A stretch of 64,000 bases of DNA from Peptococcaceae bacterium UBA5752 (GTDB lineage: Bacteria > Bacillota > Dehalobacteriia > UBA4068): NCBI GenBank assembly GCA_002419055.1, contig DIFI01000006.1, positions 104,585 through 168,584 on the forward strand, read 5' to 3'. Under the pieces are notes generated by a model. That model ran no database searches. It was not told where the DNA came from and saw only the letters and a program-made list of their open reading frames with translations. The translations under genes were made by a program, and so were the position numbers. Positions 8,943 to 14,442 of the stretch are shown one piece after another; the first letter of the stretch is position 1, and each line of letters starts with the position of its first letter.

Positions 8943-9308
8943 TTAGAAATTTATTATAATATAACTAAAACAATCGTGATTATCATAGAATCCATAAATG
9001 TTATTTTTGGGGATTGTGTATCTATCTAACAATTGCTTTATTATTTTATTATGTATTACTCCTCTTTCTAATTCATTCTTAATATAATCATCAATACAAA
9101 CTAATTGCACTTGCCGTAATTTATTATTTTTAAACCATAAACCTACTTTAAATGTATTGTTTATACCATCAATAGTACAAGATTTATTTATCCAAAAAAA
9201 CCTGTTATCTGACTGGTTATTATAAAAACTTGTACTTTTAAAATCATCAAAAGTTAATCCATTAAAGAGATTTAATTCATTGTCTATACAGATAGAATCT
9301 TTATTCAA
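8943..9308 (-). CDS. hypothetical protein, AT-rich orphan
   Basis: I do not recognise this 121-residue protein. It is predicted soluble, rich in Asn, Asp, Ile, Lys and aromatic residues, with no signal peptide or membrane segment. A TTG start at 9306-9308 is supported by GAGGAGGG about six bases upstream, a strong site that argues for a real gene. Base composition is far more AT-rich than the flanking housekeeping genes. It lies between a REP-like repeat and the first simple-repeat tract, so it appears to be acquired cargo of the island. Its size resembles small immunity-type or phage accessory proteins, but no family motif supports that. Confidence 0.55.
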   Translation of the reverse strand: MNKDSICIDNELNLFNGLTFDDFKSTSFYNNQSDNRFFWINKSCTIDGINNTFKVGLWFKNNKLRQVQLVCIDDYIKNELERGVIHNKIIKQLLDRYTIPKNNIYGFYDNHDCFSYIIINF

Positions 9309-9333
9309 ATTATTCCCTCCTCATAAATTATTT

Positions 9334-9470
9334 TGCCATAGGGACGGTTTGCCAATTGCCATACTATTGCCATAGGTATTGCCATATTGCCATAGGGGGT
9401 GCCATAGGGACGGTGGTGCCATAGTGGTGCCATAGGGTGCCATGTGGTTGGTGCCATAGGTGGTGCCATA
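9334..9470 (+). repeat. degenerate (TGCCATAGG)n tandem repeat, tract A
   Basis: About eleven copies of TGCCAT, most extended to TGCCATAGG(G), are packed with irregular spacing and interspersed with GGGACGG, the first seven bases of the REP-like repeat. The tract runs directly into the REP-like copy at 9471. The same unit appears again at 10551-10630. Confidence 0.8.
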
Positions 9471-9489
9471 GGGACGGTTCTTGTGGTTA
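9471..9489 (+). repeat. REP-like 19-bp repeat, copy 2 (left end of the RAYT unit)
   Basis: It reads GGGACGGTTCTTGTGGTTA and overlaps the transposase stop codon region by three bases. It is inverted relative to the copy at 10293-10311 (17 of 19 identical), so the two form the ends of a unit of about 840 bp. Confidence 0.75.
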
Positions 9490-10245
9490 GTCTTTTAGTA
9501 TAATTCCTCTGCTTATTCCGGTTAACCTCTCAATCTGTCTCGTCGATAAGCCTTCAAGTTTTAGTTCACTGATATATTTGTCCCTTATTCCCTTATCGAG
9601 ATTCTTCAGTTCCAAACTGCTTTTTACCCCGCACTTTTTCTTTATTATTTCTTTCGCTTCTTCATCTCTAAGCCTTCGTACTTCTTCTATGTCCAGACAT
9701 TGCAAAGCACTTGTATCTTCATTGTATTTTATAAAGCTTTGAATTGCCTTTTCGCGTTCCTCGCAATATATGCTTAAAGCAAAATCTGTATCAGTTATTC
9801 CGTTTTCTGTAAGATAATCACGATAACTGCTCCATTTATACTCCGACAATTTTTTAGTCAACCCTGCCTTGACAGGATTCTGATGAATATATCTTAATGC
9901 CACGGAAAAATACTCATCGTCCTCTACCGCTTCGCTTTTATAACGATCCTGAAACAAGTGTCCACAGCGTTTATATTTCCAATTGTACCAATATACATAA
10001 CTCGCTCCTATCCGCCGCATTATTATCCCTAATTCTTCACCGGTTTCGTGAATAAGCAAATGTATATGATTGCCCATCAGGCAATAGCCGTATATCCTGC
10101 ATCTACTCTTGTCTTTTAATTCATTCAGTATCTGTAAAAATTTTTCTCTGTCCTCATCATCTTCAAATATAATCTGTCTGTTTTGACCACGCAGAACAAT
10201 ATGATATATTCCGCTTTCGCTCTTTTTTCTTGCTTTTCTTGGCAT
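9487..10245 (-). CDS. REP-associated tyrosine transposase (RAYT, IS200-like Y1_Tnp)
   Basis: The 252-residue protein has the Y1 transposase fold: N-terminal SGIYHIVLRGQNRQ, the metal-binding HUH motif in GNHIHLLIHE (H60, H62), and a candidate catalytic tyrosine among Y83, Y85 and Y87 in ASYVYWYNWKY, followed by the family block GHLFQDRYKSEAV. Residues about 195-252 form a helix-turn-helix extension (GLSTRQIERLTGISRG), common in RAYTs. These enzymes nick single-stranded DNA at REP hairpins and are thought to spread them. The ATG at 10245 has GGGAG nine bases ahead, but that site is inside a hairpin arm. The gene looks intact. A fragment of a second copy lies at about 10634-10720. Confidence 0.92.
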   Translation of the reverse strand: MPRKARKKSESGIYHIVLRGQNRQIIFEDDEDREKFLQILNELKDKSRCRIYGYCLMGNHIHLLIHETGEELGIIMRRIGASYVYWYNWKYKRCGHLFQDRYKSEAVEDDEYFSVALRYIHQNPVKAGLTKKLSEYKWSSYRDYLTENGITDTDFALSIYCEEREKAIQSFIKYNEDTSALQCLDIEEVRRLRDEEAKEIIKKKCGVKSSLELKNLDKGIRDKYISELKLEGLSTRQIERLTGISRGIILKD

Positions 10246-10253
10246 AAATAATC

Positions 10254-10287
10254 ACTCCCGCAGCCATCTTATCATAGCTGCGGGAGT
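10254..10287 (-). promoter_or_regulatory. hairpin occluding the RAYT ribosome binding site
   Basis: A perfect 11-bp inverted repeat (ACTCCCGCAGC / GCTGCGGGAGT) with a 12-base loop lies just before the transposase gene. In the minus-strand transcript the 3' arm contains GGGAG, the only plausible Shine-Dalgarno sequence. Folding would therefore hide it and hold down transposase synthesis, as is known for IS200. Confidence 0.65.
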
Positions 10288-10292
10288 CTTGT

Positions 10293-10311
10293 CAACCACG
10301 AGAACCGTCCC
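10293..10311 (-). repeat. REP-like 19-bp repeat, copy 3 (right end of the RAYT unit)
   Basis: On the minus strand it reads GGGACGGTTCTCGTGGTTG. It is the inverted partner of copy 2 and is followed outward by the second simple-repeat family. Confidence 0.75.
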
Positions 10312-10478
10312 CCTGGTTTCCCCCCTGGTTTCCCAGTCCCCCTGGTTTCCCCCTGGTTTCCAGTCCCCCTGGTTTCCCGACCCCTGGTTTCCCGAGTCCC
10401 CCTGGTTTCCTGGTTTCCAGTCCCCCTGGTTTCCCGACCCCTGGTTTCCCTGGTTTCCCCCCTGGTTTCATGGTTTCG
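10311..10478. repeat. (CCCTGGTTTCC)n tandem repeat
   Basis: About thirteen copies of TGGTTTC are separated by short C-rich linkers such as CCCCC, CCAGTCCCC and CCGACCC. The tract begins exactly at the REP-like end and fades at about 10478. Open frames across it encode only Thr/Arg/Gly/Glu or Pro/Phe/Trp simple-sequence peptides and are not taken as genes. The unit differs from the TGCCATAGG repeat on the other side of the transposase. Confidence 0.85.
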
Positions 10479-10550
10479 TAAATATGTCTGAGCAACGTTA
10501 ATGGCCTTCTCATTTTGACCAGGCCAAAAAAATTTTATGAGTCCTCCAAA

Positions 10551-10630
10551 GGTGCCATAGGGTGCCAGGGTGCCATAGGAACGGGGTGCCATAGGGGTGC
10601 CATAGGGACGGGTGCCATAGGGGTGCCATA
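10551..10630 (+). repeat. degenerate (TGCCATAGG)n tandem repeat, tract B
   Basis: About seven copies of the tract A unit occur here, again mixed with GGGACGG/GGAACGG, and run straight into REP-like copy 4 at 10631. Tracts A and B therefore share both the unit and the junction with the repeat. Confidence 0.8.
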
Positions 10631-10649
10631 GGGACGGTTCTTGTGGTTA
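10631..10649 (+). repeat. REP-like 19-bp repeat, copy 4
   Basis: It is identical to copy 2 (GGGACGGTTCTTGTGGTTA) and is again directly followed by transposase 3' sequence. Confidence 0.75.
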
Positions 10650-10722
10650 GTCTTTTAGTATAATTCCCCTGCTTATTCCGGTTAATCTTTCAATCTGTCT
10701 GTTCGACAAGCCCTTAAGTTTT
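10646..10722 (-). pseudogene. RAYT fragment (3' end of a second transposase copy)
   Basis: From the stop codon region inward, about 75 bases match the 3' end of the intact transposase (9486-9560) with only a few differences, then similarity stops abruptly at about 10720. It encodes only the last two dozen residues of the helix-turn-helix extension and has no start. It is a remnant of an earlier copy or a partial duplication of the unit end. Confidence 0.7.
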
Positions 10723-10835
10723 ATAGTAATATGTCAGGGAATTGCTGGCTATCAGCTTGTCGTTTTGCTTGTATGTTTCTGCCTTTTGAGTCTGATTTCC
10801 TTCATCATTGCTTTTATGCCTATAATAATACACAA

Positions 10836-10881
10836 AAAATAACCCCTGTACTATAAAAGCACAGGGGTTATTGCTAAAGCC
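10836..10881. repeat. right direct repeat of the island, forming a hairpin
   Basis: The arms AATAACCCCTGT and ACAGGGGTTATT (10839-10872) form a 12-bp hairpin. Positions 10853-10881 repeat 8857-8885. The stretch 10722-10835 before it holds no gene that I can see. The hairpin resembles a terminator but lacks a clean T-run. Confidence 0.5.
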
Positions 10882-10920
10882 GTAACGATAGAGTCCGAAC
10901 CGGTTTGCTTGTCTCTATGA

Positions 10921-10960
10921 CACCCCCAAAATAATAAATCACTTGATTTGGGGGTTTTAT
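10921..10960 (+). terminator. terminator-like hairpin
   Basis: The CCCCCAAA and TTTGGGGG arms are followed by TTTTATTATA on the plus strand. It lies just past the stop of the minus-strand gene at 10973. The T-run is on the plus side only. Confidence 0.5.
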
Positions 10961-10972
10961 TATATTCCAGCT

Positions 10973-11542
10973 TTAATGACTGTAACGTCTTCTGCTGTAA
11001 AATTTAACTAAGATCAACGCCATAATTACTGCGGCAACACAAATGCCAAAATAAATTAAATTGCTCTTTGACCAGTTGCCGCTGCTGTTATTTAGCTCTG
11101 ATTTCTGTTCTGATCTATCCTGCATCTGTTGTTTGATACCGGTCGCAGAATTATCACCGCCTTTATTACTATTATCTGCCGCCGGTGTTGAATTATCCCC
11201 TGGCGCGTCAGAACCATCGTTCGCCGTTGTTGACCGGCCCGGCGGCGCAGAACTGTCACCGGCAGCACCGCCACCGTTTGGCCTGCCACCACCGCCTCCG
11301 AGAGGCCCGCCGCCACCGGAACCGTTGGCGCTTTCCGAAGTTGTTGTTGTATTGCTATCAGATGTTGCTACCGTTTGAGCTAATGTTGTTGATATACCGG
11401 CAGTTTGCGATGCTGCATATTCGAGATCGGCAGCAGCATTTTGAACACCATTCTGCACATGGGCATAGACAATACATGCTGTTGAAACGACTGCTGCCAC
11501 AACTATTACTGCTAACAGTGGCAGTTTATTACTGTTTATCAT
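10973..11542 (-). CDS. low-complexity bitopic membrane protein of the VTC/DUF4956 cluster
   Basis: I do not recognise a family for this 189-residue protein. An N-terminal hydrophobic segment (residues about 7-27) looks like a signal anchor. Residues about 60-150 are Gly/Ser/Asn/Asp/Pro-rich and probably disordered, then a membrane segment (about 163-182) ends in a basic tail SRRRYSH. This sorting-like layout suggests an extracellular flexible linker held at the membrane. The start has TTGAGGT ahead and lies only 16 bases after the DUF4956 gene, so it is probably co-translated with it. In related genomes VTC and DUF4956 genes often neighbour large surface proteins; this may be a reduced version, which is inference. 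Confidence 0.6.
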   Translation of the reverse strand: MINSNKLPLLAVIVVAAVVSTACIVYAHVQNGVQNAAADLEYAASQTAGISTTLAQTVATSDSNTTTTSESANGSGGGGPLGGGGGRPNGGGAAGDSSAPPGRSTTANDGSDAPGDNSTPAADNSNKGGDNSATGIKQQMQDRSEQKSELNNSSGNWSKSNLIYFGICVAAVIMALILVKFYSRRRYSH

Positions 11543-11558
11543 GTTCTACCTCAACGGT

Positions 11559-12233
11559 TTACGACATATATTGGCCGTTATAGCCGACCAGCGATACATC
11601 GCGAACGCCATCCATCTGGCAAAGCTGATTTACAAAAGCGCTCTGCATTTCCTTAAGGCGTACCTCGACAGTCATTTCAATACCATATTCAGATACAGTC
11701 TTTGATTTAAGCAAGTGTTTTTTGGTATTAGCGGAGACATATTCGAGCGCTGTTTTTTCTGCTACGTCATCTTCAAGCTTTAATATTAATATATAGGGAT
11801 TATCAATACTTTTTTTATTAACAAAAATAATTAAGATTAAGCCGATAAATACAGAGCCGGCAATGGCCAGCGGCAGGAAGCCCGCGCCGACAACAATACC
11901 AACAGAGATAGCCCAAAATAGATAAGCGATATCAAGCGGCTCTTTGATCGCGGCACGGAAACGGACAATCGATAAGGCGCCGACCATACCTAAGGAGAGC
12001 ACAACGTTGGATGTAACCGCGAGGATAATCATACAAGTGATAACGGTCATCGCCAGCAGCGATATGGCAAAACTCTCCGAATACATGACCCCGTTAAATG
12101 TCTTTTTGTAACACAGCAGTATAAATAAGCCAAGCGCAAAACTGATTAGCAAACCGATCACCATATCGATAGCTGAAACAGAACTAATATTACTCAGAAA
12201 ATCCGAGGAAAGGATATCTTGAAATGATGCCAT
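11559..12233 (-). CDS. DUF4956 family membrane protein
   Basis: The 224-residue protein has about four membrane segments between residues 22 and 137, with the family signature SLGMVGALSIVRFRAAIKEP followed by DIAYLFWAISVGI. A cytoplasmic C-terminal domain of about 85 residues follows, of a type resembling the small alpha/beta domains of MgtC-like proteins. DUF4956 genes are regularly paired with VTC-domain polyphosphate polymerases, as here (73 bases apart), so a role in polyphosphate handling or export across the membrane is plausible but unproven. GGAGG lies five bases before the ATG. Confidence 0.85.
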   Translation of the reverse strand: MASFQDILSSDFLSNISSVSAIDMVIGLLISFALGLFILLCYKKTFNGVMYSESFAISLLAMTVITCMIILAVTSNVVLSLGMVGALSIVRFRAAIKEPLDIAYLFWAISVGIVVGAGFLPLAIAGSVFIGLILIIFVNKKSIDNPYILILKLEDDVAEKTALEYVSANTKKHLLKSKTVSEYGIEMTVEVRLKEMQSAFVNQLCQMDGVRDVSLVGYNGQYMS

Positions 12234-12306
12234 ATTAACCTCCGTGTTTTATTATATAAATTTTATTTAAACCCCATCAAGCTTATTGAAAGAAAACGGG
12301 AGTAGC

Positions 12307-12987
12307 TTAGAAAAAGGGTGCCCGACATGCGGCGTATTTGGAAAAGGCGCCGCTTTTTCTGTTATTGACCTGGACAATATCTCTGATCAGATCCGGCAAA
12401 AAGGCATCGTATTTGACCTCAAGCACCGCCATACCCGGCTCTATCACCGGCAGCGATGGCGGATCAACATTGAAAAAGTCACTGACGGCAACGCTGCGTA
12501 TATCGCGATCGAGCGTTACCCGCACATTGCCGGGCGCATAGGTAAACGGCTCGCGGTAATAATCGACCACTACCACCGGAGCCAATCCGGTATATTGCAT
12601 TTTTGCATAAAGTTCCGCCGACAACGGATCGTCACGATCAAGCAAAAACTTGCAGTCGCCTTTGATTATCCGCTCGACATCATCAGCCGACAACAGCGTT
12701 GAACACTTGTTGCTCAGTGCGTTGCGTTTGCTCTTTTTTTCTAGCTTTATTAACGAAAAGTCATTATTATAGCAGCGGATACGGAATTTTTCTCTCATGC
12801 TGACGCTATTTTGTTTATCTATTAGAGCCGAATCATCCCATGTATCAAAGTAAAGGCTGCGGATCAAATAGCCGCCGCCGCAAGCATGGTCATCGCGCTG
12901 GCAAAGCTGTGATAATCTTTGTTTGAGAGCTATACAATCGCCATAATTGATTTGATGTTTAAACTCGTGCCGCCATTGAATATCCAT
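12307..12987 (-). CDS. VTC-domain polyphosphate polymerase-like protein
   Basis: The 226 residues make up a single VTC catalytic tunnel domain. The basic and acidic strands of the fold are visible in order: RHEFKH, IRSLYFDT, REKFRIRCYN, IKLEKKSK, VVVDYYREPF, VRVTLDRDIR, VLEVKYDAFLP and the final SKYAAC. In yeast the equivalent domain of Vtc4 makes polyphosphate from ATP. Bacterial homologues have the same residues, but few have been tested. The protein has no membrane segment, so it presumably works at the membrane through the adjacent DUF4956 protein. The start has AAGGGG about nine bases ahead. It is first in a three-gene minus-strand operon. Confidence 0.85.
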   Translation of the reverse strand: MDIQWRHEFKHQINYGDCIALKQRLSQLCQRDDHACGGGYLIRSLYFDTWDDSALIDKQNSVSMREKFRIRCYNNDFSLIKLEKKSKRNALSNKCSTLLSADDVERIIKGDCKFLLDRDDPLSAELYAKMQYTGLAPVVVVDYYREPFTYAPGNVRVTLDRDIRSVAVSDFFNVDPPSLPVIEPGMAVLEVKYDAFLPDLIRDIVQVNNRKSGAFSKYAACRAPFF

Positions 12988-13069
12988 AATTATTCACCCC
13001 TTCGTGTTTATCATAAACATCAAATATGAATATTAGTTGAAGTCATACTGAATTTTTGGAAAATAATTC

Positions 13070-13098
13070 TTGACAATTATTAGTAGTTATATTATGGT
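13070..13098 (+). promoter_or_regulatory. promoter of the GntR/ABC operon
   Basis: A perfect -35 TTGACA (13070-13075) is followed after 17 bases by TATGGT (13093-13098). Transcription would start inside the palindrome at 13099-13125. Confidence 0.65.
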
Positions 13099-13125
13099 AA
13101 CTGTATTAATACATTTAATACAGTT
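13099..13125. promoter_or_regulatory. operator palindrome for the GntR regulator
   Basis: A perfect 11-bp inverted repeat, AACTGTATTAA / TTAATACAGTT, with a five-base spacer sits immediately downstream of the -10 element. Its TGTATTA...TAATACA core resembles known YtrA-subfamily operators. It is placed to block the operon promoter and is probably the autoregulatory site of the adjacent repressor. Confidence 0.8.
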
Positions 13126-13153
13126 TGATGCTATCGAAAGGAGGAATACGCAA

Positions 13154-13546
13154 ATGATAACCATTGATTTGAGCAGCCGCACGCCGCTTTATTTACAGAT
13201 CATTACTAAAATCGAGGATTTGGCCGCAAGCGGCATACTGTCTGCCGGCAGCCAGCTGCCATCGGTGCGCAGCTTGGCAATGGAATTGTCTATCAATCCC
13301 AATACTATCCAAAGAGCATATAACGAATTGGAAAGTAAAGGCATTGTCAAATCTTTGCCCGGTCGGGGAACATTTATTGAAGCAGATCCGTCAATATTGT
13401 TCGCAATCAAAAAACAAAGAATTTTCGAGGAATTGGAATCTATCTTTAAACGGGCGCAATCACTCGGCATAGAGAAAAATGAATTGATCAATCACTGTGT
13501 TCAAGTTTTTGATCAACACCAACCAAAGGAGGTCGAAGTCAAATGA
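13154..13546 (+). CDS. GntR family transcriptional regulator, YtrA subfamily
   Basis: The 130-residue protein begins with the typical TIDLSSRTPLYLQI, followed by the winged helix (SQLPSVRSLAMELSINPNTI and GIVKSLPGRGTFI) up to about residue 75. A short C-terminal helical tail of about 50 residues replaces a ligand-binding domain, which defines the YtrA subfamily. AAAGGAGG precedes the ATG at 13154; a longer frame from 13070 would run through the promoter and operator and is rejected. It overlaps the ABC ATPase gene by four bases (ATGA). The likely role is repression of the transporter operon; such operons often respond to cell-envelope-active compounds. Confidence 0.9.
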   Translation: MITIDLSSRTPLYLQIITKIEDLAASGILSAGSQLPSVRSLAMELSINPNTIQRAYNELESKGIVKSLPGRGTFIEADPSILFAIKKQRIFEELESIFKRAQSLGIEKNELINHCVQVFDQHQPKEVEVK

Positions 13547-14442
13547 TTGAAGCCACCAATATCAGTAAATGCTTCAGCGATATTAAAGCTGTCAATAACA
13601 TCACCGCTCAAATCAAAGAAGGCTTGGTATTTGGCTTAGTGGGCACTAACGGCGCCGGTAAATCAACATTTATTCGCATGTTGGCAGGCGTGTTAAAACC
13701 CGATAGCGGCACTATCACCATCGACGGACAAAGCGTCTACGAGCAGGTTGCTACCAAAGCACGCTGCTTTTATATCTCGGACGATCAGTTTTATTTCGGC
13801 AACAGCACCCCCGCCGAAATGCGCGATTATTACCAGCACTTTTACAGCGGCTTTGATAAGAACCGCTACAATTCGCTGCTTAATGCTTTCGGATTAGATG
13901 CCCGGCGCAAAATCAATACTTTCTCCCGTGGCATGAAAAAACAGGCCACGATCATTGCTGCGCTGGCCGCCAACACCCCTTATATTTTCTGCGATGAAAC
14001 CTTTGACGGCCTTGATCCGGTGATGCGCCAGGCAGTTAAAAGCATATTTGCATCCGAGATCGAATCACGTGGCCTGACGCCGGTAATCGCCTCGCACAAT
14101 CTCCGCGAACTCGAAGACATCTGCGACCATGTAGGCTTGCTCCACAAAGGCGGCCTGCTGCTATCGCGGGAGCTTGAGGATATGAAAGTATCGGCGCATA
14201 AGATCCATGCCATATTCAACAGCGAGCTCAAACAAGCCGACTTCCCCGATCTGGATATCATCAGCCTCAAACATATGGGTTCTATGCATATACTGATAGT
14301 TCGCGGCGATCAACAAACAGTCACCGATGCGATTGCCGCTAAATCGCCGCTGTTTATGGAAACGTTGCCCCTAACTCTCGAAGAAATATTTATCTCGGAA
14401 ACGGAGGTGGTCGGTTATGACATCAAAAGCATCCTCTCCTAA
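13543..14442 (+). CDS. ABC transporter ATP-binding protein (YtrB-like)
   Basis: The 299-residue ATPase has Walker A GTNGAGKS (34-41), a signature loop in degenerate form (FSRGMKKQ, about 127-134), Walker B with the catalytic glutamate (YIFCDE, E152), and the switch histidine in VIASHN. A C-terminal extension of about 90 residues follows the ATPase core. It starts within the stop of the GntR gene and its end overlaps the permease start by 26 bases, so the three products are translationally coupled. It powers the permease encoded next. The substrate is unknown. Confidence 0.92.
   Translation: MIEATNISKCFSDIKAVNNITAQIKEGLVFGLVGTNGAGKSTFIRMLAGVLKPDSGTITIDGQSVYEQVATKARCFYISDDQFYFGNSTPAEMRDYYQHFYSGFDKNRYNSLLNAFGLDARRKINTFSRGMKKQATIIAALAANTPYIFCDETFDGLDPVMRQAVKSIFASEIESRGLTPVIASHNLRELEDICDHVGLLHKGGLLLSRELEDMKVSAHKIHAIFNSELKQADFPDLDIISLKHMGSMHILIVRGDQQTVTDAIAAKSPLFMETLPLTLEEIFISETEVVGYDIKSILS

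Noticed and set aside
10311..10478. Possible CRISPR array
   Set aside because: The units are short (about 10 bases), the linkers are C-rich fragments of the unit itself, there are no spacers of constant length, and no cas gene is in the window.
10272..10592. Open frames rich in Glu-Thr-Arg-Gly or Pro-Trp-Phe repeats
   Set aside because: They are produced by the CCCTGGTTTC tandem repeat on both strands, have no ribosome binding site, and show no coding character outside the repeat.
10905..10935. Possible relic of the EndoA 3' end (shared GTCTCTATGA and a run of Cs)
   Set aside because: Only about ten bases agree and the order relative to the 29-bp direct repeat is reversed, so chance is more likely.
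11061..11583. Plus-strand frames opposite the low-complexity protein
   Set aside because: They are mirror frames of a GC-biased repetitive coding region, without ribosome binding sites or family features.
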